Shown here: positions 12,251 to 26,796 of the stretch, one piece after another
How the letters are laid out: every line of letters begins with the position of its first letter
How positions within the stretch are numbered: the first letter of the stretch is position 1
Assembly: GCA_016785225.1 (NCBI GenBank)
Contig: JAFBJZ010000612.1
Coordinates: 2,128,001-2,192,000, forward strand
Direction of reading: 5' to 3'
Origin: Psettodes erumei
Taxonomy: Eukaryota; Chordata; Actinopteri; Pleuronectiformes; Psettodidae
Length of the DNA stretch: 64,000 bases
Notes under the pieces: generated by a model
What the model was told of the DNA's origin: nothing
The model's input: only the letters and a program-made list of their open reading frames with translations
Databases searched by the model: none
Made by a program: the position numbers and the translations under genes

Positions 12251-15200
12251 CGCGCATTCATTAAATGTGTTGGCATGAATCTCCTGGAGACCATGCAGAG
12301 CAGGAGGGGGACGAAGCCGGATGCCAGGATGTGACTCAGCGGGCCACCTACCTTTCATTCAGCTGTTTCTCGCTCTAGCGATGGGCAGAAGCTCGTTGGT
12401 ACGCTCCCGGTTGAGCGGCCCGTCAGAACCGGTGCATGGGCGTGTTTGACAGGAAGGACAGTGGCGCACATTCGGGGAAGATCCGGGCGGCGTAGGACTT
12501 TCTGAATTTAAACTGCGGAGGAGCACAGCGATGACCAAAAAAACCCCCCCAAAGAATCGCCCATCCGTGAAGAAGCTTTTGTGTCTTTGCAAGTCATCTG
12601 AATCACTTCACCGCCCGCCACAGAGCTTTCTCTTCTGCAACGTGATCCATCCATCCAGAGTCTATGGGCTACACGTTACTGGCTTTTATTATTAACACAG
12701 CTCTGCCCAACCAGCCGTGACTCTCTTCTTCTGTGCTTTGAGTTCAAGTGTCCCCATTGTGCACAAGTTTCCTTTGAGAAGGATTATGAAAAGCTGAGCT
12801 GCAACAAACTTTCAACATCAAGGTAAAACTGATCAGGGCCTTAATTAAAGAAAAATGCAATAAAGAAATATTATGTCCTCTGATCATCACAACTAATAAC
12901 CGTGTTTCATTTGATTTCCTGTATTTAAGCCTTGATGGTGCCGCTGTAAAAGGGAAATCTTTATTATGCAGCATGCGCGCTGGACTGCTTGGCTAGCGCT
13001 GAGCAGCGGGGCTGTCAGATCTGTGCTGCCGTACATGCATCCTGACATCTCCTTACTCTCTGAATGTTAACTACTGTTGCCCGTACGGATGAACGCACAC
13101 GTCACGTCACCAGAGCTCCTTTAACATTCATGTATTGTATGCCAGCGTGAGGAGGAAGCCTCTGGTTTACAGTGGATTAGTTCGGATGAAGTGCCCGTGC
13201 GTGCTGTGAAAATATCACATGGGCCAGTGATTTATATATGAAAACAAAATGCAAACTCCTTTAGGACACCTCGGTGACTTCCAGAATCTTTTTCCCCATT
13301 TTTTTCTGATTTTCCTGAATCCAGTAATTGTTAAAAAATGCGGATTACACTGCATATTTCCAGATCGTCTCTGTAAAACATTTGTAACGTTGTGCATGGC
13401 AGTGAGTGGCTGATTGTCAGCCCCACCCCCCCCCCCTCATTTCCACATCAGAAAATGATAAGCACTTCTCTGCTGTACTGGCTGCTTTCCACTGCGGTGA
13501 ACTTTGACCCGCACATCAGTGCTGCTTACTGATAGAATCTCATCTTCACAGAGGAAATATGTCAGGGGACAGCAAACACCAAAAAATCCATTTGACGTTT
13601 TTAAAGGGTAAGACTGTGAGCTGACATTGTGCAAGTGTCAGTGTCTCATGATGAGAGTTTGGCAGTGAGGACAGCATTGGTTTTTCACAATGTAGGCCTA
13701 GTTGAAACTGTGCAGTGGAGTCAACGATACAACTGTTGACTAAACCATTGAATTTATCATACAGTTAGCATGGCAGCTACCCTGGAGCACTGTTGTGACT
13801 TACTAGTGTTGCTTGTATTTTCCTGGTTGGCTAACATGTTAGCAGTTAGCTTAGAGCTGGAGTAGCTACTGTGTCAGCAAGCGTCCCTCAGCACCTGGTT
13901 CACAAGGCCCCGTGCATTCATTTTACTCTCCGCTTCTCGGTCCAGGTGCTGGAGTGAGGCTCTAACACGCGGGAGTTAAAGCGGCGAGATTTCACGGCAA
14001 CGTAAAGACACTCCGGTGAATGAGCGGGAGGTCCCGCTGGTGACCGAGTGGAGCTTCACCGCTCAATTTGCTTTCTGCCCCTTCGCAAGCTCATTTGCTC
14101 GGAGGGCTCTACGCGCCGTCTTCAGCTGCCGTTTATCGAGTGAAGTGGTAACGCGCTGAACACCTATTTTGCCGGCATGAACGAATGTGAAATTTTTTTT
14201 TGAGCTTTCTCGGTCAAGTCATTTAACCTGCCGCCTGAGCTGCGCGACGCTCCAGACGAACGGCAGCCCAGCATTTACCTCAGCTTTTGAATCAGGCTCG
14301 CCCGCCCTCGGTCGGACAGGTGAACCTCCTGAAAGCCGGGTTGACAAAATTCTCAGTTTTGCTGCAAAGGTACAGTTTGTTCAGCTCACCGAGAAAGCGT
14401 GCACACACAAACTTACATCATCGCCGCAATTACACGGACACACACAAGTCAGGATCAGAAGTTTCCGCCGATGTGGGATGTTTGTCACAGTTTCCCCATG
14501 TTTTGACTGGTATTGTTTTACAGTCAGATATAATAGAGAATCAGGACGTAGACCTGGCGTGACTAATGGAATGTAAGTAATGAGCTGTTTGGCATTAAGC
14601 CTGATGTGGTGTTTTTATTGCTGTAAACAATAATTGCATTGGAAACGGCACACGTACGGAGGGCTCCTTGTTCTTGTCACAATAATGAGGCTGCACAGTC
14701 CAATAATTATTAAGTCTTTTTTCCCCCCAAATTGGCCTCAATTAAAGAGCCAGTCCGCCCAATTACGCACTCAACAGATTGTGATATCCCTCTTCTGGTT
14801 CACTCTCTCATTAGCGTGCAGTAGAAAGTCTCCACCGTGCTGGAGATGCTGCCGATATGTCAGCCAGCACCCTTCGCTCCGACCTCTCTCCCGCCGCCGT
14901 CCGCTCGCCGTCCTTCACTCTGGACTTGATTGCTCCTGAATGCCGGGACCTGCACCTCTTGCTCCGCTTTAATTAGTACAGCTGTCTGTGTAGATCATTA
15001 GTGCCCCCCTCTACCCTTTCAGTCTTCAGCTAATGCCCCCCCACCATGGCCTCCTCACGCAGCTTCAGTGTGACATATCTGTATGAACAACCTTTTAGCG
15101 GGCTGGTTTTATTACATGATTTGGACCTCGCTGTCCTTTTTTAAAACATAATCACACTTCACCCCAAAATAAAGACAGGCCCTTTTTTTCCCAGTGGCAG

Positions 15201-15329
15201 ATGGCCACTGCTTGTTACGAGGATCCAGAGATGATGTGGGGCAGATTTCATTACCTTTTCCATGAGGGTAATCAAACGCCCATCTGGGAAGTGTTAAATT
15301 CAGTAACAAGTCTGCTTGTGTAGTGCTGG

Positions 15330-15331
<2 letters not shown>

Positions 15332-15366
<35 letters not shown>
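15332..15366 (+). repeat. (GT)17 microsatellite
   Basis: Pure GT run in intron 3. Confidence 0.95.
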
Positions 15367-15367
<1 letters not shown>

Positions 15368-18300
15368 TTTTTTAGTTATGTTTCAAAAGCTGTACACCAG
15401 AATAAATGAATATTTTGGATGCAGGTTCTTTTTTTATCTTAATGTGACTGATGTGGATTTCAGGGAAATCTGCTGGCTTCTATGTGGGTTCTTCTCATCT
15501 AAATACTTTGAGGAGACAGCAAGTCTTGCTCATATTTGTGCGACTGCAGTAAGATAATTTAACGGATGTTTGAAACCAGGATTTGTCCTGAATGAAAGGA
15601 TGGAGCTCAGTGATCTGTCTCACAGTGCTTTATCACGGCGAGGCATCTCCTGACCTTCTCTCAAGGATAAATTGAAAAAAAAAAAATCAACGCGTGATCA
15701 AAAAGTTCCAAGCCCACAAAAAACACATTTGATTGAAATTTGGCCCCCCCCCCCCTCAAAGTCGACATCTGCGACTTGCACCGGATCTCCTGCGCTGCGT
15801 CAGAACAGCCGCCACTCTGGCTGAATTTCATTTTGAAGAAGTCACAGGAAGCCAAATGGGGCGAGTGTAGGGCGGGCGGGGAGTGAAGAATTGTGTGTGG
15901 CCAAAATACTCTCCATCAAAAAAAACAAAACCCACTGTACAACAGCTGTGCAATAAATCCTCTCCCATATAATGTTCAGTTTTGTCAGGACTGAGGCAGA
16001 AAGGTGGAGTTTTCTCTGTAGTTGTGCAGACCTTAGAGGTCATGTACTGACAGTACTACACACTTTTTGTGTCGGCGGCACCATATTTGTGGTGGACCCA
16101 GTTGTCGTCCGCTTGTTTTGTTGCGGCCCGACCCATGAGCTCTAAGTACTCCTGTAATAGTGTAGTAATGGCTGCTGAGCATCAACACGCCGACCTGATC
16201 CCATCGCAGGATGCTCTCCAGTTATGGCAGCTCATATGCCTCCCCTTGTATCATATACTGCATTACTGTAACTAGGAAGTGTACAGTACAGTACACATTT
16301 GCGCTGCAGATGAGCTCTGACTCAGCGGTCTGCTCCATCGTTGGTTTCTTTTTTGTAACGCTGTCGTGCGTGGCCCGGGCTCGGCAGCCTCCGCCGCTGC
16401 AGTCTGTCCACGACGGCGTGCGAGCGACGCCTCTCCTGGACATTACGCTGATTATGTCCACAATTAAACATGTTTGCACCGTACCGCCCGCCGGGCTGAC
16501 AGCATTTGGAGCTGCGCAAGGAAAACCAGCGGCTGCTGGAGAGCCCAGGCACGTAGTCTGTGAACCATATTACAGCTTGTCCTCACATAAGAGAGGAAGG
16601 GAAATCCTCCAAAAACCATAAAGCCGGCCATACGTAATTTGACGGGGTTTCTTTCTTCTTGCCTGTCCCTCAGCATCATTAAGAGGAAGGGAGAGTCTTT
16701 TCAGGATTAGAGGGATTTGTAGACCGCCACAGGCTGTGGACAATTGATCATTATACGTCTCTGCACTCCTCTACTCCTCCCTCTGTTTGCTTGCTCGTTC
16801 TTTTCTGTCCGTGGCCATGTCCCACTAAAACTCCCATCTTCCTCCCTTTGTCTCCTCATCTCATTTCATCTCGTCTCCCCTCCATTTTTCCGCCGCTGTA
16901 ACATATTTCCCCCCCCTCCGTCTCCGCAGAGCCGAGATTTAATTAAAACCACTTGTAAAGAAATACATACAGCTCCGGCATCTCAGAGGGCAGCGTGTGT
17001 GTGGAAAAGATGAGAGAGGGCTTCCTGAGAGGTTTCACGACCAGATAATGCACAAAGTATTGCGAGACAGTATTTGGTTTGATCACAAAACCTGATTAAG
17101 GACCAGATTGGTTTATCACATCAAGATAAAATGGACATGGTGAGGACTGTGATTGCGTTTGCTTCGGACTCAGATATAGTGAAGCACAGATTTGGCATCA
17201 AAGGACACAAGGCCTCCCTTTTTTTCATCTTTTTTTCATCATCCAGGGCCTCAGCGCTGGGCGTCATGACGTTTGTGATTAAAATGGGTTTGAGAGTTCC
17301 CTGTTGGTTTTCACCTGGGAGAGAAGGAAAAGCACACGTGACGTTTGGACCAGCACGTGTTGAGAACAAGGAGAAACTCTGCTCCCCAATTGTTTCAGTA
17401 CAAATTGATTTACAGGACTGGCGTCAGAGTGCAAACCAGCTCTGAGGTTTGTCAAACTCAAACGCTTGCCCACTTGTCTCACCTGACACTGCTGATCACC
17501 GCTCGCCTTCAGTCTTGAGCTGCCCGCCCGTATAACGGCCTTCTGGAAAGAAATGGCGAATGTCAAAGGCAGCTGTGGAGAGCGGCTGCTGGTTCTGGAA
17601 GTGTTTTTGTTGTAAATGTTAAACTCAGTGTGATTTAACATAGAAATGTGGGACTCTCCTGGATGATGTAAAAACCCTATGGAACTATGACACAGGCACC
17701 GGTTTGTAATGATTTCAGCTTTCTTGGAAACGACGCTGTGCTCATCGTCGTGGCATGGCAGACGGCTCAAAATACTGATAACCCTGAACCCCAGCTGCTG
17801 TTGCCATGGAGAGGAGGCCAGTCAAAAGTGCAAATCAGAGCGGTCGTGGTTTCACAACACTTTGTTGTTGAAGTTGAGGACACAACGCAGACACTTGGAT
17901 TTTATCGCCGGATTGATCTAAAATGCTAATTTAAAATGTTTTTTTTTTCATCAGATAAGCAGACATTGTCTGACACAGTCATCACTGATGATTTAACCGC
18001 ACTGATCTAAGCTGAAGAGGAACTCAAGTCAGTAACGTAATGGGGAAAAAAGACTCAACCTCCCTTCCACCTCCCAGTTATTGCCTCAGAGCGTGTCGTC
18101 CTAAACTGGAACAGCAGAGAGGACGTCTTATACAATCAGTTCTGAATCATGATTGCTGTGCGGTGCCTCAGTACGTCAGAAGCCCCAAAGAAATGAGAGC
18201 AGAATAAATAGGAGCGTTTGTTTCTTTGCAGTGCCATCAGGTCTTTGTTTTCATATGTGAAGAAATGCTCGGTGATCTTTGAACAAGCATGTGTGGCCAT

Positions 18301-21300
18301 GATGAAATGTGGCACCGTGTGGCCCAGCTCCCCGTCCTGCGCGCCTGCTGCTCTGCTGTCGATTTGCAGATTACACTCAGGGAATCGGACACGGTTTCAA
18401 ATGAGAAATCTGGAAGGAGGCGGGTCTTAGAACCACACGCGGATGTGTCTGGCAACATTTACATTTATTTCAGATGTACAACATGCCCAGCGTCCGCCCA
18501 GGTGCTGTGAATCTCCAACATATTTATGGACAGCGTGACCCTGCAAACATTTTACGGCTTTGTCGCATGCAGCTCCAAATATGGTATTTGTCTGAGCATG
18601 AGGCCGACTGACTCACACTCCCTCCATCTGTCGGTGAGATCAAAAGGCCCCTGATGGGCGTCTCCGAGTTGCCACAATATACACTTAACGTGTGGACGTG
18701 GAATCAGTCCCGGAACGAACGAAAGGGAACGGGAGCACGGGACGAAGAGAAAAGGGAAAGAGTCGAGAGGAAGCCATTCATCACGGCTAGTCCACAAGCG
18801 CCGCCCGCTTAATGAAGACAGATAGCAACGCTACCTGTCACCGTAAGAGAAGCTTATCTCTATATTAAGCAGTTGCACCATCAGGAACTCCCCGGCTACG
18901 TGTTGGGGGATTGATCTGGAGCATTCAGCGAGCGGGTGAACACCCTAGTTGGACTGAAGTTCGACACCAGCTCTACTTTGCCTCTCTGTCTTCTCCCCCA
19001 GTGGTGGAATGACCTCGTAACTTCAGTGGAAGTAGCAGAAATAGTCCTTTTATCTTGTGGGGGAACTAAGGCCTCATCTTCCCCCGGTCTGATCCGGTCT
19101 GTTCTCTGTGTCGGCCTGAATTAAATCACAGCTGGACACCTTCAGCTTTGGCTTTTCCTTTCAGATGTGCTCAGATCAGCACAAAATAAGAGCCGGCAGC
19201 CTCGTCCGTAAGCCACGCTCTCCTTACCTTGAGCGTCCTTGGTGTCATGTGACACCGTATTGATCGGCATGGATTCATTCTATTTTGGGCTTTCCCCTCT
19301 TTCACGGGGAGGTCAGAGGTCAGGGTCAGGTACACGGTAGTGTCCGATGAGCCGCAGATAATGGAGCCTGGCGAGACACTTATCACTTGTCATTGGCTCA
19401 AGGAGATGCACTGTGATGACCCTCTCCACCCCCATTGGGTAAAGAGGATATTAAAACTGAAGGGTGTGGTTGTTCTCTGAAGACTCTCCACGCTCCTTCT
19501 AGTCCAGCGTGTTGAAGGCATCTTAATGTCCTGGTTTTTGTGCACTTGCCGACATTTAGGCATGGGACTACATTTGTTTCAGTGGAATCTCCCAGGAGTG
19601 AATTCCCTGTAATCTGCTCCAGCTCGTGGGTAAAGTGTAAAACAGAGGAAGCTGTCATCGCGTATTAGGATGCTCGGTTGCACGCGCACCGCTGTTCACC
19701 ACCAGGGAGCGGGTGACATTTGGTGACCAATCCAAGTTTGCGCCGTGGGGAAACATTGGTGGATTCGTCACGCAGAGAGCAGGTAGAGCGCTGACTCGCA
19801 GAACGCATTTGATGGAGTTTGTATATATTTTGTCACCTGCTGATTAGTTGGCAGGAATGGTTTCACTTCCACATAGGTTACAGCTTGTATACGCTTGTCC
19901 GCGCTGGGTTTGGTTTTTGTTCGGTGGAGTTTTTCTTCTTTGTTGTTTTGAGTCCTGTAATATGAAGCGAAGGAAGCGTTCAGGAACAGCAGTGCTTGTG
20001 TCTGCCTCTTGAGAAATATCAAACAAACGCTCGTTATGTGTGCATTAAGTGATTTTTTTTTTTAATGCTGGGGCCCTGCCTTTGTTATTATTGACGTGCT
20101 CTTCTCTCCCACCGGTGATTCAGACTGCCGGGAGCTTGACGATATAAAATACCGCTCTGTTTGTCCTGCCAGATTTCTCATAAGTGCAGTAACAGCCCCG
20201 CAAATACGAGAAACCCAACAAGTTGTCCCGGGCCAAGTCAAGAATTTCCTGTGAATGCTTTCAGGCTGCTTCGCCTCTCCTCCTCCCGATGTAACGCGGT
20301 GGTAATCTGATAGAGGCATTATGGGCTTCTTGCTCAGTGTCATTACATTTAATGCAGCATGAATGAAACCTCTTGTGCGACCATTAGTCCTTTTCAATTG
20401 AGAGATGCTCTCTTGCTCTCTTTAACGCCGCAGCTGCATCCGAAAAAAGCCATCGGATGCGATGATGATGCGGGAGCTATTTTTAGTGACAAAATGCCTT
20501 TTAGTCTTTATTGGAGGAGGGCGTTCCCGCGCTTGTCCCCGCAGGCCGGAGTCGCAACGCAGAAACGCAACACGGCCAGATCGTTAATCACAGCGGCGAG
20601 GGCTCGCCTGACAGCCACGTGCACGCATGCACACCCTCGTGGGTTACTCACTAAGCAGGCACAAGGACACAACAATTAGAGGTGTTATTATAACCCCCCC
20701 CCCCAAGTTATCCTGGCCTCGCTGTGTGCTTCCTCACACACACGCCGAGTGTCACACTTAGTGAGCACATGCAGGAAGGTTGTAAGCTTTTAGAGCAAAA
20801 TCACCTTTATTTGAGGTGGTGGCGTTCCCTGTCAATCTAAAAAAGGATGGAGCACCTCTTACAGTCAAATCATCCACGAGGCGTTGGAGGCGGGGCAGAA
20901 ATGGCAACAGAAGGTGGAGGAAAAACTCTGAGCACGCTGTGTATTTTCAGACTGGCAGAGTTATTTGGTCACACGTGTGGCGTGGCTTCCAGGACGCGGC
21001 TTCATTAGGTCCAGCTGACAACCGCTGAGGCGTGATGAAGCCCCCGCGATAAATCCCGCACAATAATGCGTCACTCGCACAGGCGGGGGCCGTCTGAAGC
21101 ACCCCTCAGTGATAATGTTCACCTAACGGCGTTGACAGCAACCTTGAAACTTGTGGTGTCCGGCGTGCGGTGGTGTTCATTTGCACGTTCCAGTTTCTTC
21201 TCCAATTTCCTGGCAGCGGCTTTCATCAGAGCGTCTCCGTCCGGCAGTCAAGAAAAGCAAAGTGTGGAAGTGGCCCCGCCTCCTTTGTCTCTGTCAGCTG

Positions 21301-22188
21301 CAGTTTAACATTTTTAAAAAAAAAGGGTTTAAAATTTCCCACTACTATCCCACATGTTTTTCTGGAGTTACGTGTCTTTCATGTGATTATTTCTTCATGT
21401 ACCTGCTTCATTCCCAGGCCTTTGGCAGCCAGCACATGCCTGAATGAGTTTCAGCATGGCGGCCTTCAGAAAGGCAGCTTTTCTTTCTGCGGAGCTGCTG
21501 AGTGGGGTTGCATTATATTGAGCAGGTGCATCTTCTGAACAGATGGTGGTAACTCTCCCCGCTAAAGTTCCTGCAGGCGGACGAGACACTGCAGCGTAGA
21601 TTGCATGCCGCGCACAGTAATTGCAGTTAGGTCAAGAAATCGACGCCTTTTATTGATTTTATTCTTACGCTCCATTAAGCGGATACATAGAAATGTATGA
21701 CTTACTTCCGTCTGCGTGCGAGAGGATGGAAATACGGAAAACTTAGGCGCTGCGGTCGAGCCGCTGGTTATTTATAAGGTTGGGATTTATTACTACCTTG
21801 GACTTGAATGCAAGCAAATAAATACCCAGGAAAAGCAGCTTCCTGGCTGGTGCCCAGGTCTTCTACCTTAAGTCATGATGCACGCTGAGCCGCCGACACT
21901 CTGAGCGGCAGGAACCACGCATGGGGGGAGTACGAGCACTGATGCACAAAAAACCCACCGGCCACACGCAGACGTAAAACAGTATGGTAGACCCGGCTCG
22001 GGCGCACATACAGATCCCCTGACCCAGTTCTAAATATGTCACTGCCTCTGCTGAGTTATTATGAGACACCGGTGCGGTCAATACAGACTTGGAAATGAGG
22101 CAAGACGCGTTTCGTTGTGCGTCTCTCGCCCGCGCCCGCCCGAGAAGACCTCTGGGATTGAGAAGGCCCGGCAGATATCGTCGACACT

Positions 22189-22212
22189 GTGTGTGTGTGT
22201 GTGTGTGTGTGT
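22189..22212 (+). repeat. (GT)12 microsatellite
   Basis: Pure GT run in intron 3. Confidence 0.93.
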
Positions 22213-23547
22213 TGTCCATGTTACCCCACTGGTCCACTTTCTAAAATGAACCGCAAAACCCCAAACCCGCCATCTCCTCCTCTCCTTCCACTTTACTCAC
22301 TTGAAAAATCTGATAGAGATTTTTTTTTTGAGCATAAAAGAGCAAAAATAGCCATCGCTGTTTCTCAAAGCACAAGGTGACTTCTTCACGCCGCAGCATC
22401 AAATGGAACCGATACATCTTACAGCTGATCGCCAAAGTGCTTGTTGATTGATTATCGGATTATTTGATCTTGCGTGTAAAGAAAGATGTTGAGCTTCTTG
22501 AATAAGTAGAAGAGAGGAGCAGTGCGACGGACAGAATGAGGAAAATAATGCGAACCCTGAGCTGTTCTCTCGACGTACGTGAGTGTGCCCCACGGTGGTC
22601 GCTGAGGGTCACGTGGGTCAGAGATGAGAGGATGCAGAGGTGTTGTAGCTCCACACGCTCCACTGTTTTATCTGTTTTTCTTCATCGGCCTGTCACCTGC
22701 AGCCAAGGCTTTTTATTTTAATAGAGAAAGCATTCCTCTTAATTTAAAAAAAAAAAAAAAATGTTTTTACATTCCAGCTTCAATACATTTCACCAGACAT
22801 GTGTCCCTGAGCACCTGAATTAGTTTTATATATATATGTAGAGGAAGTGAGGTGAAGCCTGAGGAAACATACAGATTGTTTCTTTACTTTGGTGGTTATG
22901 TAGACATGGAGCTGGATTTATCAGCCTCCCGCAGCACAAATGACCGTGATGCGTCTGTGTGGTTATGTTTGAGTTCCTGATCAATACCAATAACTCCTGC
23001 CTCCACCCGCCTCAGCGGTCTCCGGTCGGACGTGGATGTGAGCAACGATCCGGCGTCGCGAGACGAGTGATTTCCGAGCCGTAAAAACAAATGACTGGCG
23101 CTTATTGTTACCGGTTATCACCCCGCGACGTTTTATCTGTTCACCGGACGTTTCCCGTCAGGCGCTTCTCTCACTCATCCCCGCGAGGAAGGTGCGACTT
23201 CATTATGCGTGTCAGGTGATGTGAAGTGCACGGACGCCCGCGGTGGTGACTTGGCACGGGGCGGGAGACGGCGGCGCTCCCTGAGCTCTGTCTCCAGGCT
23301 GATGGCTCGTGGCACCGTGGAGCTAACTGTGCCCGCGGGGGGCTGGAAATGAGGCCGGCAGGCGATGAGAGCGGCGGCGAGCGCTGGAACAGGTCGCCGC
23401 GGTCGGACCACAGGTCACTGGAACTTACCAATGTCTCCACAAGCGCTGCAGGACGCATTACACACCTAATGCCTGGCCTTGTTTACACAGCTGAAGGAGT
23501 CCGAACGTTCACGAATGCACGGCAGTCGGGTAGACTTGGGACGTAAG

Positions 23548-23614
23548 ACCACCCTGTCTTCACATTTCCCAGTCTGGCATCAATAAAGTAAATCAATCAA
23601 TCAATCAATCAATC
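23548..23614 (+). repeat. 3' tail of a non-LTR retrotransposon (LINE/SINE-like), with (AATC)6
   Basis: The segment reads tcacatttcccagtctggc, then an AATAAA-like motif (atcaataaag), then six copies of AATC. A 'ttccc..gggatcaataaag' motif followed by a tetranucleotide run is the usual 3' end of many fish LINE/SINE copies. No upstream body could be delimited, so this is probably a severely 5'-truncated insertion. Confidence 0.45.
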
Positions 23615-23869
23615 ACTCTATCTGTGTCTTGCTTAACTTGAGAGAGTGAAGCCTGAGTCTTTCTTGTAATATAGTTGAGTATTTCCTCTAGGATTTAGTT
23701 GTTTTTTTTCCAGCTGTGGGTCAGGGTTTATTTAGTTATCTCCATCTTATTTGGACAGCGACGCTATTCAGTAGTTTTGACTATTGATAAATCCAATGGT
23801 TACTTCCTGGATTTATCATTTACTCCGCAAAATGTAAAAAAAATCGAATGGCAAGACCTTTCCCGCCTT

Positions 23870-23965
23870 GATTTCTTAAAGCCTGGGGTGATCTTTAAAT
23901 AGCTCGTTTTGTTGAAACAAGAATCCAAAACCCAAAGAAATCGCCTTGATTAACTGATTATCAAA
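23870..23965 (+). repeat. fragment of a common teleost dispersed repeat
   Basis: The string ccaaaacccaaagaaat followed by gattaactgattatcaaaa resembles the same abundant fish repeat as the copy near 3.6 kb, seen here from the other strand and truncated. The ends are uncertain. Confidence 0.35.
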
Positions 23966-26796
23966 ATTTTATTTTTAACTCATGCCTACCTCTGACCTGA
24001 ACCAGGACCTGAGAAGTGATATTTTGCCTCATTAAGGACCGCTGCTCCTGACGAGGTCTGTGTTTAAACTGGAAAAGTCCCAAAAAGTACACACAAAAAC
24101 AACACAAACAACACAACACAAAAAAGACATCTGAGAGCTGCTCAGAACTCAGCGTTTAATTGGACTGGTGCTTTAGAGGTCTCTGCGCCCCTTCTCTATC
24201 AAACACACACACATTGATATTCACCGAGGCTTTTATCTAATACGCCCTATTAAAGCTTCACAGTATGACAGTGAATCAGGTATGTGTGCTTATTGGGAAC
24301 ATGCGTGAGTGTGTGTCCTCTGCTTTGTGCTTTCTACCAGTAATGAGTCCAAAAGCCGCGCGCCGCGCGAATTTGTGTTTTCATTATTTCGTCCTTGCTT
24401 GAAAATGAGCGCGTGCAAAGAGGAGTCGGCGCTGGCGGAGCGTTACTGAAACCTCACACGCACGAGCGGCGGACTGCAGCATTGTGCCGTTTGTTCGCAT
24501 TAGGAATCGGCGTTGTTATCACACCCGTTTAAACATGCAGCACACCAGCACTTAGTACATTTGATCCTTCTGGCAGTTACTTAACCCGCGTCACTTAGTC
24601 AGCCCGCCGGAGCTGCTGCCCGCCTCCCGCTGCTTCCCTCAGCGCCGCATTTGTCTTAAACGCGAGAACAGCTGAAGGTACGAAGAGACGCGGCCGTCGT
24701 GCCGGCGCCCGTCCGCCGGTCGCTCAGCCCTCGGCCGATTGTTTCACATGGAGGTTTCGACCGCAGCTCTGAGGCTGAGAAGTGGCTGCGTGGGTAAAGC
24801 GGCCTCGACAGGAGGCGCGTGACGTGTCCTCGCTCCCTCTGCTGTGAACTGACTGAAACCGGACACGCCGGCAGCACCAAGGAAATGACTCCACCACCGC
24901 GCAGGCCCTACTTTCAAACCGGCTCTACTTTCTCAGCTAAATTTTGAATAAGTGCACTTGATTGATCCCTGCCTTCTCTTTTCACACCTCGCTAGCAGAA
25001 ATCACCAAGCCATTTATTTATTCATTTTTTTTAAATCACCTTGAATAAAAGTACAGGGAATATCTCAGTCTTCAGCCGTCCTTAGTTTGATGTCGCGCTT
25101 ATCTGGATGTGGGTCACGGTGTCAGGCCCATACGTTTACACCCCCCCCGCGCTGACCCTCGTCCTCGCCGCCTCGCGCTTCACTGTAAACTGTTCCGGTG
25201 CGAGCTGAGCGTGCGTGCGCGGAGACGGCGGCTGAACCGCGCGAACCTGCAGACGCTCTAATGGAACTGGTTCCGAGGCGAACACGCCTGACAGGAGGAC
25301 ACGGCTTCCAGTTATGCGAGGACCAGGACCGCCCCAGTTCCCCATACTCTCACTGTACTCCCAGCCTGAACTAGCCCCGTGCTGTCTCAAGTGTCATCAT
25401 TGGCCTCATGTTGTTGACTTGTGTGTGCGTGCGTGTATGAAAGAGAGAGCTGTACAGCCCGCTGCAACATATTGTTCACTAATGGCCCTTTCAAAATCCC
25501 GTTCTGTCTGACACCAGTGAACTGCTTCTCTGGGCGCTGCTCTGGAGCCCGCTTCTTTTGTTTCATCATCCACGAGTGCCGTGTACGGCCGTGCTGCAGT
25601 TTCTGTGAGTTGTGAAGACACAAAGTAGATTGGCCACAGCTTTGTGCGACATTGACACATTGCGTGACATGTATGAAACGCAAAGAATGTATCCCCCCCC
25701 CCCCATGTAGCTGAAGTGGTGCCGCATTGCCGTGTGACTCCACGTCACCGCACGTCATCTGAGGAAACTACAAACAGACGTATAATTGATCAGCGTGAGG
25801 CAGACTGGAGATGCGAGCACGTTCACGGTCTGATTAAAGTTAGATGGGATTCTGCTAAATGTAAATCCAGCGTACAAACTGGTTTACGGAGCCAAATCCT
25901 TTGGAATCCCTCATCAAATATAATAAGGTTGAGTCTCCAGTGCAGGGAGGTTACTGAAGTTGTAGGATGTTCAGTTTCGTCGGGTGAGAAAGTGCTGCTG
26001 GATGTCGCCGCTGTTTCAGGCGCTGGCTTCATTACAACATGAAATTTCAGTGAGCAGAAGGAGATGAAATATGAAATACAGTTAAAGATGTATCTGGTGC
26101 ATCTCGTCTAAACATCTTATTTTTCAAAAGCCACGTGCTTCAAATACCGCGCACGCTATCGCCCCACTGGGAGACGTCCCTGAATCGGACGTGCCGCGCT
26201 CAGCTGATCTTCCCTCTGCTGATCTCCGCTGGATTTGTTGCACCAGCCGCCTTCATGAAACGGGGCCGCAGAGTGATGTTCCCGTACCTTTTGTAGAGGA
26301 TCTCGGGCCGGCGCCGGCTCGCAGCGCGCTGTTAATCGTGCAGCCGCTCCGGTATTGAAACGAATGAGCCGCGGCGCCGCCCTTTAGCGAGCGAATGGAG
26401 GGAAGCGACGCTCGGCAGGCAGCTGAAAGAGTGAGCAGCCTTCTAACTCACCTGAATGACTCGACTCATGCTCCCTGCTGGTACAAAATGAGGAGGGATA
26501 GATAAAAGGTTTGACTAGGCGAGCGTACTGATTAATACTGGCGGTTCTGACCCGAGATATTTAGATCGGTGCGGATCAGGCGAAAAACAAAGTGTGCGCG
26601 AGTGATCCAAGCGGCGCGAGGGTCTGCTGACGGTTTTCCGCGGCCGTCATGGAGCGAGGGCTTTGAAACGCTGCCTCTAATCTTTCTCCTCCTTCCGTCT
26701 TTCTTTCCTTTTTTCCCGCGTCTTTGATTCTCTCCTTGTTCCTTCAGCGAGCTTCACATCGAAACAAGCCCGCTGTTACTCACACATAGGCCTCAC

